64,000 nt of DNA from Apodemus sylvaticus (Eukaryota; Chordata; Mammalia; Rodentia; Muridae), in the NCBI RefSeq assembly GCF_947179515.1, contig NC_067481.1:25681947-25745946 (forward strand), read 5' to 3'. Below are positions 33,815 through 40,389 of this stretch, piece after piece (position 1 is the first letter of the stretch; each line of letters starts with the position of its first letter). Under the pieces are notes generated by a model. The model was not told the DNA's origin. It made no database searches and saw only the letters and a list, made by a program, of their open reading frames with translations. The position numbers and the translations under genes were made by a program.

Positions 33815-35903
33815 TAATAATAAAACAGGCCCTACCTAAAGGGGTATACATGGTGGCAAACAATCAGGGATCCGGGTTTGGCCCACGACACAGATGTTCA
33901 GAAATGGCAACAAAGCCAAAATAAGCCCACAGCTTTTATCTTGGAGTATTCAAGTTCCCTTGAGAATCCATGTCCAAGAATGGCTGGTTTGTGAACGAGG
34001 ATAAACTAGGGAGCTTTAAAAAATTAAAATTGGGTCCAGACATACTTATCTTTCAATGTCCCCTGCCCTCCGAGATTCCAGTGCTCAGCAAAATTATCAA
34101 TTTATCCGCTCTTTGCCCTTGGTCTGTCACTGTCTGTATGCTTCAAGAATACATCACATAAACCATACCAAGACCAATTTCAGTCAGGCACGGTGGCAGC
34201 AGGCCTGGCCCTTGGGAGGAGGTAGGAAGGAAGATCAAGAGATCCAGACCAGTCTGTGTTATGTAGGGAATTAAAAGCATGCCTGATCAACGTAATAAAA
34301 CCTTGTCTAAAAAACAAAACTAAAGCTGCCAATTCAAGTTTAAGACAGATTCAGAACTACAACCCACAATGTTACACCACAAGGTAAGAATCACTCATGG
34401 CTGCAAAAGCTGACAGCTTTCTAAACTGACACCACAGAACCAGATCCTGACAGTCAAACTCTAGTCACCTCTTACAAAGTCAAAGGAACAACTCAACATC
34501 TAAGTTTGGAATTGCCATTAACTGGCCGACAAGTCAACGCTATACCTCACCTAGAATTCTCCCATCCGTGTGAGAGTGTGAGAGTAAGCAGAAAGCCATT
34601 CTCGGAAAGTGGTCAGCACCCAGCTCGCTGCTGGCCAGCTTCCTCAGGCTATTTGCATGCATGTGCTTGTGAAAGGAGCGGAGGCAGGTGCAGAGAGAAC
34701 AAGCAAGATGATCAAGATAATAACAGGCAGGTGATTGACACCAGCTTTTTGGCCCCAAGGCCACACATTCCCAGCAACCTCCCAGTAATGTTAGTAATAA
34801 GAGACATGGGAGGGGGTGCTTAAAAAGTGGGGCCAGTACAGAGATGGAAGGTGAGGCTGAGCTTCAAATCATCCCCAGCAAGAGATGCTAACCCACTGAC
34901 AAGTGTCACAGAGTGTGAACTCTCCAAGAGTGAAAGCTGTTTCCACAATTAGCTCTGATCTAATGCGAAATGTCACCACCTTTAGTCCCAAGTGTCTGCC
35001 ACCTCCTGAAGTCCACAGCTTGAGAACTGACAGTATCGGGTTAGCAGCAGGGAAAACGAGGGAAATGAAACAAGAAATGGAACTTTGTCGCCTGCCCGCC
35101 CCCCTAAGCCAATCTCACCTCCCCACATCCAGCTCCCGGACCGCAGAGCCTCCCATGTCTGTCAGGCTCGCAGCTGAAGCTGCCAGATCTCCCGAAGGCC
35201 TCTTGCCGGTCCCATCCCCACCGCCCGAGCCGCCGTTGCAGCTCTTCGTGCGAAACAGGCGACTGAGGCGGATTTTGAAGGAGCCCTTCCGAGAAGGGCC
35301 TGCGAGGGGCCGGAGGGGTCCGGGAGGCGGCGGTGGGGGGGGAGGTTGCTGCTGCTGCTGCTCCCCTCGGCTCAGGCGCCCTGGAGGGACCAAGTCCTGC
35401 AGCGGAAAGGGCACCGGGGGTAGTTCGGGGCCCGGAGGCTGCAGCAGCAGCCGGCCACCCACTCCTCCTCCTCCTCCACGGCCCGGGCTGCTGAGCTCCT
35501 CTTCCGAGCAGCTGTTAGTCTCCAGGCTCTCGGCCTCCGATTCCAAGCCTTCCAGGACCAGCAGCGCGTCGCTCGTCTCCGTAGGGTCCTCCCCGGCCTG
35601 CGGGGCGGCAGCAGGCGGCGGGGGTTGCGGCGGCGGCGGCTGCGGGGGGCACGGGCACGGACAGCAGCCTCCGCCGGCAGTCTTGATCCCCGGCCCCGCC
35701 GGCTGTCCGAGCCCCAGTGCCGCCAGCTGCGCCTCTAGTCCAGCCACCGGACCCCAGGTCCGCTCGAGAGCCAAGCCCGGCGGGAGGGCCTTGGGATCCA
35801 GCGCACAGCGGTGCCGGGGACACAGCAGTTCCGAGGGTCCCGGCTCCGGGGCCGCCTCCGCGTCCTCCTCCTCCGGCGGCCTCCCCACGTTGCGGAACAC
35901 CAT
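7910..35903 (-). CDS. Socs7: Socs7 gene, nine coding exons (suppressor of cytokine signalling 7)
   Basis: SOCS7 (also called NAP4) is an SH2/SOCS-box adaptor: the SH2 domain binds phosphotyrosine proteins and the SOCS box recruits Elongin B/C and Cullin-5 for ubiquitination. Known partners include NCK, GRB2, IRS1 and DAB1. Joined from right to left, nine exons (785, 65, 105, 102, 131, 169, 129, 136 and 121 nt) give 1743 nt, or 580 residues plus stop, close to the human length as I recall it. Residues 1-261 are low-complexity (Gly, Pro, Q5) and end in a basic KIRLSRLFRTKS patch. Residues about 262-396 are proline-rich. The SH2 domain spans about 397-495, with phosphotyrosine Arg424 in FLVRDS. 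The SOCS box spans about 503-555, with BC-box SLQHLCRF and Cul5-box LPLP. All eight introns are GT-AG. The start used is the MVFRNV codon at 35903; an in-frame ATG lies 64 codons upstream. Confidence 0.97.
8413..8548 (-). CDS. Socs7: Socs7 coding exon 8 (SOCS box)
   Basis: This 136-nt exon encodes LPPTPVQLLYPVSRFSNV, the BC-box SLQHLCRFRIRQLV and the start of the Cul5-box, PDLPLPK. The acceptor is TGAAG|GACTGC. The donor TAA|GTACAA is weak. A 19-bp sequence is duplicated in the intron about 45 to 90 nt upstream of the acceptor. Confidence 0.96.
8593..8635. repeat. 19-bp direct repeat (24-bp period) upstream of Socs7 exon 8
   Basis: agctcccaggggaagagct occurs at 8593-8611 and again at 8617-8635. 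It lies within 90 nt of the exon 8 acceptor on the transcribed strand. Confidence 0.85.
8790..8910 (-). mobile_element. Old B1-type remnant
   Basis: catacagggtcttgttacat through cttagcctcctgagtactgg. Confidence 0.55.
9629..9783 (+). mobile_element. B2 SINE (3' truncated)
   Basis: gggctggagagatggctcag through ttctggtgtctgaagacagc. Confidence 0.9.
9784..9932 (-). mobile_element. B1 SINE abutting a B2
   Basis: ttggtttttcaagataggat through accacacccagc, reading as a minus-strand B1. Confidence 0.88.
10569..10607. repeat. (GT)n microsatellite
   Basis: About 19 uninterrupted tg units lie in Socs7 intron 7. Confidence 0.95.
10715..10877 (-). mobile_element. B2-type SINE nested in a B3
   Basis: Reads ttaagatttataatgtatga through gagccatctctccagcccc. 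Confidence 0.8.
11023..11080. repeat. (GGGA)n tract
   Basis: Repeated ggga/gaggga units follow a B1 remnant. Confidence 0.9.
11140..11315 (+). mobile_element. B2 SINE with internal deletion
   Basis: agggatggctcagcctgact skips the usual ggttaagagcact. It then reads ctgagttcaaatcccagcac to aataaataaataat. Confidence 0.85.
11390..11570 (+). mobile_element. Dispersed repeat 3' end, family not assigned
   Basis: ccccaagttgcttctgatca, tggtgtttcatcacagcaat and ctaattaagaca form a stretch common in mouse DNA. Confidence 0.4.
11716..11870 (-). mobile_element. B3-type SINE fragment
   Basis: gtacggatgtgcgcatacac through aagagcagcacgcactcttt. Confidence 0.65.
11872..12039. repeat. (TTCC)n tract passing into (CCCT)n and (CT)n
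   Basis: A 168-bp pure pyrimidine strand of ttcc units, then ccct, then ct, abuts a minus-strand B1 and probably grew from its A-rich tail region. Confidence 0.95.
12040..12186 (-). mobile_element. B1 SINE
   Basis: ttttcaagacagggtttctc through gtgcgccaccaccgcctggc. Confidence 0.95.
12472..12635 (+). mobile_element. B1 SINE
   Basis: gccggatgtggtggcgcacg through gagaaaccctgtctc, then poly-A. Confidence 0.95.
12605..12732. repeat. A-rich (AAAC)n tract between two B1 elements
   Basis: A run of 24 A is followed by caaa/aaac units, ending in gatgatgatg. Confidence 0.9.
12744..12895 (+). mobile_element. B1 SINE
   Basis: ggctgggcagtggcacaccc through gagaaaccctgtcttgaaaa. Confidence 0.92.
13198..13345 (+). 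mobile_element. B1 SINE (diverged)
   Basis: gttgggtgtagtggtgcatg through cagcctggtttagtaagttc. Confidence 0.75.
13958..14035. repeat. Imperfect 38-bp tandem duplication
   Basis: Two successive copies of the block gttcaggg(a/t)cacctagggagtatacttga differ at a few bases, in Socs7 intron 7. Confidence 0.7.
14100..15640. other. Mostly unique intronic DNA, nothing recognised
   Basis: This is part of Socs7 intron 7 with few repeats and AT-rich stretches. The open frames here are short and show no recognisable protein. Confidence 0.5.
15791..15919 (-). CDS. Socs7: Socs7 coding exon 7 (second half of SH2 domain)
   Basis: This 129-nt exon encodes GTFSLWCHPKFEDRCQSVVE through FLYFLRSRVPG, completing the SH2 fold. 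The acceptor is TTCCAG|GGACTT and the donor CCCAG|GTAAAA. Phase is 1 on both sides. Confidence 0.97.
16160..16297 (-). mobile_element. B1 SINE
   Basis: cctggtttctctgggtagct through aaaggcatgcatcaccactg. It forms an inverted pair with the next B1. Confidence 0.88.
16370..16525 (+). mobile_element. B1 SINE
   Basis: atggcacacacctttaatct through cagaaacatcctgtcttgaa. Confidence 0.88.
16565..16760 (+). mobile_element. B3/B4-type SINE
   Basis: ggggccagctagatgattcg through acacatgtggtggcctacac and an A-rich tail. Confidence 0.6.
17124..17305 (+). mobile_element. B1 SINE
   Basis: gagctgggcggtagtggcgc through gagaaaccctgtctcgaaaa. Confidence 0.95.
17356..17482 (-). mobile_element. B1 SINE
   Basis: gagacagggtttttctgtgt through gctgggattaaaggccactg. 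Inverted relative to its left neighbour. Confidence 0.95.
17500..17655 (-). mobile_element. B2 SINE
   Basis: aagatttatttattattata through gccatctctccagtcc. Confidence 0.92.
17765..17885 (+). mobile_element. B1 SINE, 5'-truncated
   Basis: gctgagttcgaggccagcct through aaaaccctgtctcg, then (ACCAAA)n. Confidence 0.92.
18345..18402. repeat. (GACA)n to (GACT)n tract
   Basis: gacagacagaca units change abruptly to gactgactgact units in Socs7 intron 6. Confidence 0.9.
18400..18575 (+). mobile_element. B2/B3-type SINE (diverged)
   Basis: ctggagagctagcttagaag through cataactgttgataattcta and tacatatacatacactcagg. Confidence 0.65.
18650..18818 (-). CDS. Socs7: Socs7 coding exon 6 (first half of SH2 domain)
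   Basis: This 169-nt exon begins TGTGGCTGG (CGWYWGPMNW), the SH2 entry typical of SOCS proteins. It includes GSFLVRDSSDPRY, with Arg424 as the phosphotyrosine-binding arginine, and SLSFRSQGVTHHTRMEHYRG. The acceptor is TTATAG|TGTGGC and the donor CAGAG|GTAAGA. Confidence 0.97.
19303..19433 (-). CDS. Socs7: Socs7 coding exon 5
   Basis: This 131-nt exon encodes DAFPRIAPIRASEPLHSQ through SFAASLRELEK, the conserved leader into the SH2 domain. The acceptor is CTGCAG|ATGCGT and the donor AAAAG|GTAGGG. It ends on a codon boundary immediately before the SH2 domain. Confidence 0.96.
20254..20355 (-). CDS. Socs7: Socs7 coding exon 4
   Basis: This 102-nt, phase-1 exon encodes DDISGTLPTSVLVAPMGSS and then a second proline run, FPLPPPPPPHAP. 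The acceptor is TTGTAG|ATGATA and the donor CCCAG|GTTAGC. It joins exon 3 through a split Asp codon. Confidence 0.95.
20801..20905 (-). CDS. Socs7: Socs7 coding exon 3
   Basis: This 105-nt, phase-1 exon encodes GETVSLVDVDISQRGL followed by a proline-rich run ending RRSLSLL. The acceptor is CTCAG|GTGAGAC and the donor CCTAG|GTATCA. The prolines (PPTPPPPPRR) are candidate ligands for SH3 domains such as those of NCK. Confidence 0.95.
21037..21200 (+). mobile_element. B1 SINE
   Basis: ttgctgggttgtggtgcaca through gacacgaattgtctcaaaaa. Confidence 0.88.
21201..21375 (+). mobile_element. B2 SINE
   Basis: agggctggagagacagctca through aataaataaatcttta. Confidence 0.92.
21383..21565 (+). mobile_element. 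B1 SINE with internal deletion
   Basis: gccaggcggtggtggcgcac to tctgagttcaagtctacaga, lacking the usual gccagcctg, then poly-A. Confidence 0.93.
21871..22020 (+). mobile_element. B1 SINE with clear target-site duplication
   Basis: gcccggcagtggtggtgccc through gagaaaccctgtcttg and poly-A. It is flanked by gaactgactctt at 21860-21871 and 22021-22032. Confidence 0.95.
22137..22365 (+). mobile_element. B3-type SINE
   Basis: ccagggttagagagatggct through aggcaccaggcacataagtg. Confidence 0.8.
22841..23020. repeat. Perfect 90-bp tandem duplication
   Basis: Bases 22841-22930 and 22931-23020 read identically, from ggccagcctctgctacacat to gtgggccagggactgc. A partial third start (gccagcctc) follows. 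It lies in Socs7 intron 2 and overlaps the end of an old B1-like sequence. Confidence 0.95.
23400..23535 (-). mobile_element. Old B1 remnant
   Basis: gatagggtctcactatacag through tggtggaattacaggggtag. Confidence 0.65.
24400..24464 (-). CDS. Socs7: Socs7 coding exon 2
   Basis: This 65-nt exon completes the split Arg codon (AG|G) and encodes KPRLTRTQSAFSPVSFSPLFT. The acceptor reads CCCTAG|GAAACC and the donor CACAG|GTAAGG. It matches my recollection of human SOCS7, except Arg for Lys in KPKL. Confidence 0.95.
25284..25475 (+). mobile_element. B2 SINE
   Basis: ccagcctggagagatgggtc through gttctggtgtgtctgaagac, then ataaatacatacat. Confidence 0.92.
25485..25615 (+). mobile_element. B1 SINE (diverged)
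   Basis: cacatggtggtgcacacctt through gagagactctgtctaaaaaa. Confidence 0.85.
25825..25990 (+). mobile_element. B1 SINE
   Basis: ctggcagtggtggtgcccag through agaaatattgtcttgaaaag. Confidence 0.88.
26045..27585 (-). mobile_element. B3/B2-type SINE hosting the minisatellite
   Basis: The left flank (gtttttatttatatgcatgt and on to agatgggacccctggaag) and the right flank (gagcagcaagcactcttaac, ending ccatctctccagcctc) are the two ends of one minus-strand SINE, split by the tandem array. Confidence 0.7.
26157..27543. repeat. 22-copy minisatellite, 63/64-bp unit, in Socs7 intron 1
   Basis: The unit contains gttacaggctcctgtgagct and ggggactggactcagtgctc and recurs 22 times. Lengths are 63 bp (gag form), 64 bp (ggag form) and 59 bp (two copies lacking one gtga). 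The right edge runs into ctggaagagcagcaagcact, then cttgagccatctctccagcc, the ordinary end of a minus-strand B2/B3-type SINE, so the array grew inside that element. Adjacent copies group into higher-order units of 248 bp and 191 bp. Confidence 0.95.
27757..27965 (-). mobile_element. B3-type SINE
   Basis: aaggttaatttttattcatt through gccgagccatctctcccacc. Confidence 0.8.
28065..28152. repeat. Imperfect 48-bp tandem duplication
   Basis: ctaggtatttagtcctggct, followed by ggcacttgggaaacagg, is repeated about 48 bp later with three changes. It lies in Socs7 intron 1. Confidence 0.75.
29400..29600 (-). mobile_element. ID/B4-type SINE remnants
   Basis: Two successive minus-strand heads: tgctggggattaaactcaag, and ggaatttaacccagggttct running to agctacatccccagccc. 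Confidence 0.5.
30387..30394. promoter_or_regulatory. Perfect palindromic CRE in Socs7 intron 1
   Basis: TGACGTCA occurs in non-repeat DNA about 4.7 kb into the intron from the exon 1 donor. It is the full CREB/ATF consensus, and methylation would block it. Confidence 0.35.
31670..31815 (-). mobile_element. B1 SINE (diverged)
   Basis: tgaaacagaatctttctatg through gtgtgccaccatgcccagct. Confidence 0.8.
31845..32060 (+). mobile_element. B1 SINE with AAAC/GAAA tail
   Basis: gctgggcggtggtggtgcat through gagaaaccctgtctcc, then caaacaaac and aaagaaag. Inverted relative to the B1 on its left. Confidence 0.95.
32225..32450 (-). mobile_element. B3/B2-type SINE with internal GT tract
   Basis: tttaaagattgatagttttt through taagtcatctctccagtcac. 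Confidence 0.8.
32251..32286. repeat. (GT)n microsatellite
   Basis: About 17 gt units lie inside a minus-strand B3/B2-type SINE. Confidence 0.95.
33375..33485 (+). mobile_element. MIR remnant in Socs7 intron 1
   Basis: cttaagagtaagggttggtg and cccacttcctcatctatta match the MIR core in order. Confidence 0.4.
33765..33824. repeat. (CA)n then (TAA)n compound microsatellite
   Basis: Eight ca units are followed by about 13 taa units. Confidence 0.95.
35119..35903 (-). CDS. Socs7: Socs7 coding exon 1
   Basis: The exon encodes residues 1 to 261 plus two bases of codon 262, beginning MVFRNVGRPPEEED. It contains a Cys/Pro-rich stretch, an acidic serine-rich stretch (SEAESLETNSCSEEELSS), poly-Gly, five Gln followed by a proline run, and the conserved basic segment KIRLSRLFRTKSC. 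The donor is GGGAG|GTGAGA. It lies wholly in the CpG island. A 371-codon open frame on the opposite strand (34903-36018) is a by-product of its composition. Confidence 0.95.
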
Positions 35904-36095
35904 CAGCTGCGGCGGCCGGGCGCCCCGCGAGCCGGGCCGCGCGAGGAAGGGTGGCGGCGAGGGGCCATGGCCCGGGGGCGGCGGCGGCGGGCCTGGCTCG
36001 GGGGCCGCCTCTCCATAGCCGAGGAGGCGGCTCAGGACCCGGTACGAAGCGGCCGCCGCCGCCGCCTCGCCGTCCCGGAGCTCGGCCCCCTGCAT
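35904..36095 (-). CDS. Socs7: Possible N-terminal extension of Socs7 (upstream in-frame ATG)
   Basis: The frame stays open for 64 codons above the MVFRNV start, to an ATG at 36095-36093 (MQGAELRDGEAAAAAASYRV). The extension is Ala-, Pro- and Gly-rich. Its ATG has C at -3 and C at +4, a weak context; the MVFRNV ATG has C at -3 and G at +4. It could be an alternative N-terminus or 5' UTR; sequence alone does not decide. Confidence 0.4.
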
Positions 36096-36234
36096 CGGGG
36101 TGAGGGAGGGAGGGCGGGCGGCTGGGAGCCGGGCTGGGTGGGGACTAGGCCGGGCCCCGCCGGAGCCCCGCCCGCCGCGGCCCCCGAAGCGACAGCGCTA
36201 ACGGCCGCCGCGGCCTCTGCCTCATAGAGGGGGC

Positions 36235-36252
36235 GGGGGGGGGGGGGGGGGG
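36235..36252. repeat. G18 homopolymer followed by CGCGCGCG
   Basis: Eighteen consecutive G residues on the plus strand are followed directly by four CG dinucleotides. They lie about 140 bp upstream of the upper possible Socs7 start codon, in the promoter or 5' UTR. Confidence 0.9.
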
Positions 36253-36597
36253 CGCGCGCGGAGCCCAGCGCGAGCCCAGGCCGCGCGCCGCCGCCGAGGA
36301 CCGGCCTCGAGACGTCACTTCCTGTCCAGGTCCCGCCCCCTTCCCCCAGGGTGCGCAGCGTCGGTCTCCTCTATGCCTGACGTTTCTCTCCGCCCTGGTG
36401 GCTATTGGCCGTGTGCTGCTTCTATAGCCTCCTTGGTCTCAGGCACCAACCCCTGCTTTTTCACTTCCTGGGCGCCCAGGCCCTGTCCACCCTCCGGTGT
36501 AGAGCAGTGCAGGCCTTGGGACCCGGGTCTGGACCTGGGAGTGAGGGTCGCAGCCCTTGTCACTGTCTGTGGGTCTTGTCCTATCTATTCTGCCTGG

Positions 36598-36705
36598 GGT
36601 GTGTGACCTTAGCCAAGTCATTTCATTAAATCTGAATCCTCTTTCCTAACATCCGATGAATTGTGGGATGACTACATGAAATTATGTTGTAGATCCTGCG
36701 GTGTG
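36598..36705 (+). mobile_element. MIR remnant upstream of the Socs7 promoter
   Basis: ggtgtgtgaccttagccaag, tcatttcatt and the downstream gggatgactacatgaaat follow the MIR core order. Confidence 0.55.
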
Positions 36706-37229
36706 CTCCTCCGTGCTAAAACAACTGTTTTTTTGAGAAGACAGGGTGTGTATATAGTTAACATAATCTCATCATAAATTTGACTGAAATAAAGGATAGA
36801 TAGTACACAGTTTCCAAGAAATAAAAATATACAATAGCCAATTCCGTATGACTGATTGCCAGATGCAAGCTTCTACTGGTTGTTGTCATAGTATGTGTCA
36901 TGCTGAGGATAGAATCCACCACGTGGCACGTGCTAAGCAACAATTCCACCACCAGACTTCATTCCCAGCCCTTCCCAAACTGGGAAGTGACAAGTGACCA
37001 AGGACTGTAATTGTAACAAAAATGTTTACTAATGTTTTCCTTTGTTGACAAAAGAGGACAGTGAAAAAGCAAAACCTGCTCAAATGTCAATCCTGGGGCC
37101 AACTTTGCTGAGTCAGAACTGGTTTCAGTGACTGGGAGGTTTCTTCAACCTTTTTGTGCTATTCCTAACCTAATACCTACAGATAGATATACAGGAGACG
37201 TAAATCAGAATCATTCTCATAATCTCCAT

Positions 37230-37410
37230 CACTTAAAAAATATATATGTATATGTATACAACTGTGTGTGCAGAATCCTAGAAAGGGCATCAGATCCTCT
37301 AGAACTGTAATTATTAGCTGTCATAAGTCACTGGACATGGGTGTGGAGAACTGAGTTCTGACCCTCTATAAGAGCAGAACCAGCTGTTATCTGCTGAGCT
37401 GTCTCTTGAG
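37230..37410 (-). mobile_element. B3-type SINE
   Basis: cagatcctctagaactgtaa through tctgctgagctgtctcttga. Confidence 0.7.
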
Positions 37411-37439
37411 GCTTCGATGCCTCTTTCTTTCTCCTCCTA

Positions 37440-37582
37440 TTTATTTGTTTGTTTGTTTATGTTTGGATAGGGTTTCTCTGTGTAGCCCTGGCTGTCCTGA
37501 AACTCACCCTGGCCAGGGTGGCCTTGAACTCAGAAACATTTCTGTGCTGGAAATAAAGGCGTGTGCCATCACCACCCAGCTC
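37440..37582 (-). mobile_element. B1 SINE
   Basis: atagggtttctctgtgtagc through tgtgccatcaccacccagct. Confidence 0.9.
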
Positions 37583-37827
37583 CCTACACCCCTTTTGCTT
37601 CTAAGACAGGGGCTTGAGTTTGGATCCCAGCCCGGTATAAAAGTCAGGCAGAACAGCATGTGTCTGTGATCTTGGCTCTTGAAGTGGGTGGATCCCCGGA
37701 GCTCGCTGACCAGCCCACCTGGCCAAATGGCTGATCTCCAGAATCGGTGAGGAGCAGGCACATTTCAGAGCCATCTTCCCATCCCAGTGGGGTCAATTTG
37801 AAATAGAAATCTGCTCACAGCCTGTGA

Positions 37828-37982
37828 TTGTAAAGATTTATTTACATATATTTCTCTGCATACCAAAAGACAGCATCAGCATAGATGGTTGTGAGCTGCC
37901 ACACAGAATGCTGGGAATTGAACTGAGGACCTCTAGAAAAATAGCCAGTGCTCTTAACCACTGAACCATCCCTCCAGCCCCA
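37828..37982 (-). mobile_element. B2 SINE
   Basis: taaagatttatttacatata through gaaccatccctccagcccc. Confidence 0.88.
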
Positions 37983-38457
37983 CACCTGTAATTGTAATTG
38001 TGCATGCTTTCTGCAATCTTAGGATAGAGAGAAAGCTCCTCTGTGAGACGTATGGGGCCCTGATGGTCTCCCCACTGCCCGTCTTACATTGCCCACCAAG
38101 CTGTATCTTGTCTATCCCCTGCAGTTCAGTTCCGCCAACACTGCCATTCTCAACATTTATGGGCATTTCATCTGTTATTTGCCACGCCCCCTTTTTTTGC
38201 AGCGTCAGGAAGCAAATCCAGTGTGTATACCTCGAAAGCAAAACTGTAGCTCGACCAGTGAGCAGCATCTGCCTAACTAATCTCCTTTCTCAGATAAATG
38301 TTCTCTCTTTTTGTGCTTAGTGAACTGGCCAGTGTTCAGATTGAACTCTCTCTCCTCCTGAGACCGGGGAGATGTACCGTCTCTCCGAACTTGAAGACCA
38401 AGTCTTTGTTACGCTTAATTGCACGTGTGTGATTTGATTAATACTCTGTCCAGACAA

Positions 38458-38615
38458 AAGAGATGGCTCAGCACTTAGCAAAGACTGCTCTACCAGAAGA
38501 CCCAAGTTCAATTCCCAGCTCCCACACCAGGCAGCTCACAGTCACCTGCAACCCCAGTTCCAGGCGATCGCACCCCTCTCGCTTTCACATGGGCACACAC
38601 AGGAAATTAAAAATA
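38458..38615 (+). mobile_element. B3-type SINE
   Basis: aagagatggctcagcactta through cagtcacctgcaaccccagt. Confidence 0.75.
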
Positions 38616-38619
38616 AGTC

Positions 38620-38832
38620 ATGGGGCTAGAGAGATTGCTCAGTTAAGAGCAATGCTTCCTCTTCTTGTGGATTCCAAGTCAATTCCCACCACCTATACCG
38701 TCGCTCACAGAGATCTAATCCCAGCTCCAGAGGCTCAGATGCCCTCTTCCGGACTCCCCGGGCTCCGGATTCACACATGGTAAATAGGCAAGCAAATACA
38801 ACCGCCGTCATAAGCATAAAGAAGATAAATTA
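38620..38832 (+). mobile_element. B2/B3-type SINE
   Basis: ggggctagagagattgctca through cagatgccctcttccggact. Confidence 0.8.
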
Positions 38833-38845
38833 AAAAAAAAAAAAG

Positions 38846-39010
38846 CAGGGTATGGTGGGGCACACCTTTAATCCCAGTACTCAGGAGGCAGAGGCAAGTG
38901 GATTTCTGTCTGTTCAAAGCCAGCGTGGTCTATATAGTGGGTTCCCGGACAGCCTGAGCTACATAGTGAGACCATGTCTCAAACAAACCAAAAATAATAA
39001 CAATAAAAAA
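38846..39010 (+). mobile_element. B1 SINE (diverged)
   Basis: gcagggtatggtggggcaca through gtgagaccatgtctcaaaca. Confidence 0.88.
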
Positions 39011-39507
39011 TAAATCTTTTTAAAAAAATCTGTATCCTCTGGTAAAATATAAGTTCCAGAAGGCTACGTTTATTCTCTGTGCCTCATGGCCTCTCCAACA
39101 TCGGAATTCAACGTCAATGGCTAACATGGCGTAGGCCCTTGATATAGAAATGCAGAATTGTCGACAACCTTAGGCCTCAGGTACGACCCACGATTCAAAT
39201 CCACCTCGAATTCTGCACAACAGCACTAGAAGCCACTCTGGTGAATGAAGAAACAAACTGATATGCAGGGACTTATTCAGCTATGGTTGATCAGTTCAAA
39301 ACCATGCAGTAGAATTTACAACGCGTTGTCTGGCTGCAAAGATTTTCTTCTCTACCCTTGCCCCCTCAGCTCCTTCTCGTCTCCCTCAAGATTTCTAGAT
39401 GGGAAGGAAAGACAAGAAAAGAAGGAAGATTGAAAGAGAAAGAAAAGTTAAGAAAGTTAGGTGCTATGCAGGTGTCCTGTTTTAGGCAGACACCTAAAGT
39501 GTCTGTA

Positions 39508-39555
39508 ACTAACTAACTAAAGTAACTGTAAAGTAACTAACTAAAGCTAGCTAGG
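39508..39555. repeat. (TAAC)n degenerate tract
   Basis: Repeated taactaac/aagtaac units lie in the intergenic spacer. Confidence 0.75.
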
Positions 39556-39744
39556 AGACTAGCGGCCTGAAATAAAAAACCAGGATCTCTGGCTCAGGCA
39601 ATGGAGATCAGCCCATGAAGGCAAGGACCACAGCTCTACAGCGCCCTCTGCTGTTCAGCTGGTTTATTTGTACCCCAAGAAGTTGCCTGTGTCAGCCGTG
39701 GGGTAATTGGGGTATTACAGTTGTAGGTAAAATAAAGAAGAGGA

Positions 39745-39890
39745 GAGGAGGGAAAGGGAGAAAGGGAGAGAGGGAGGGAGAGGGAGGGAGGGAGAGGGAG
39801 GGAGGGAGGGAGGGAGGGAGGGAGAGGGAGGGAGGGAGGGAGGGAGGGAGGGAGGGAGGGAGGGAGAGGGAGGGAGGGAGGGAAGGAATG
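39745..39890. repeat. (GGGA)n tract
   Basis: About 145 bp of nearly pure ggga/gggaga units form a polypurine strand in the Socs7-Gpr179 spacer. Confidence 0.95.
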
Positions 39891-40389
39891 AGGTTAGAGT
39901 TTTAGTTAAAAAGATTTAGAGATCCTACAGTAAGGCTGAGGTTCACCTAGTCCCTTCTACAATGGCCAAGGTTTATAATACAACTGTCCCTGTCCCTCTA
40001 ACCATTGTGGCTTGTCTATTTCTAATTATTCATGGCTTGGAGATGTATAACCATCCAAGCATAGATGTTTCTGCTGAAACAACAAAATCGTTTGAGCCCG
40101 AGGGTTCAAACCCAGCCTGGACGCCATAGCAAGACCTCACTCCAAAAACAATAAAAAACAAAGGCTGGAAGTGATGAATACTCCTTTAGCCCCAGCAGCT
40201 GTGAGGTAGAAGCAGGCAGATAGATCTCTGCTTATCCAAGGCCAGTCTGTGAGTTCCACACTAGCCAGGGTTACACAGGGAAGCCAAAAATGACAATACA
40301 CACCTCTAATCTCAGCACTTAGAAGAAGAATATCAAGAGTTCAGTGCCAGCCTGGGTTACACAGAGTCTGTCTCACTTTATCACCATCT

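Larger units (their letters stand above)
32460..34170. other. Repeat-poor stretch of Socs7 intron 1
   Basis: It is unique sequence with MIR remnants and one CA/TAA microsatellite. A plus-strand open frame of 172 codons (32775-33293) matches nothing I know. Confidence 0.45.
35200..36430 (-). promoter_or_regulatory. Socs7: Socs7 CpG island and promoter
   Basis: This stretch is very rich in G, C and CpG and covers exon 1 and its upstream flank. Above the coding start are GC boxes (tcccgcccc at 36331; cccgcccgccgcgg near 36167), a cluster gacgtcacttcctg at 36311-36324 combining an ATF/CREB-like site with an ETS core, a TGACGT half-site at 36378-36383, and ATTGG at 36414-36418, which is a CCAAT box on the minus strand. 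No TATA box is evident. These features suit a broad, housekeeping-type promoter driving Socs7 leftward. The transcription start is not fixed by sequence. Confidence 0.8.

Noticed and set aside
34903..36018. 371-codon open frame on the plus strand across Socs7 exon 1
   Set aside because: It is antisense to a GC-rich coding exon, and its Gly/Cys/Pro-rich translation mirrors the real exon. Nothing in it resembles a protein.
39615..39905. 96-codon frame rich in Gly, Arg and Glu
   Set aside because: It is a translation of the GGGA simple repeat.
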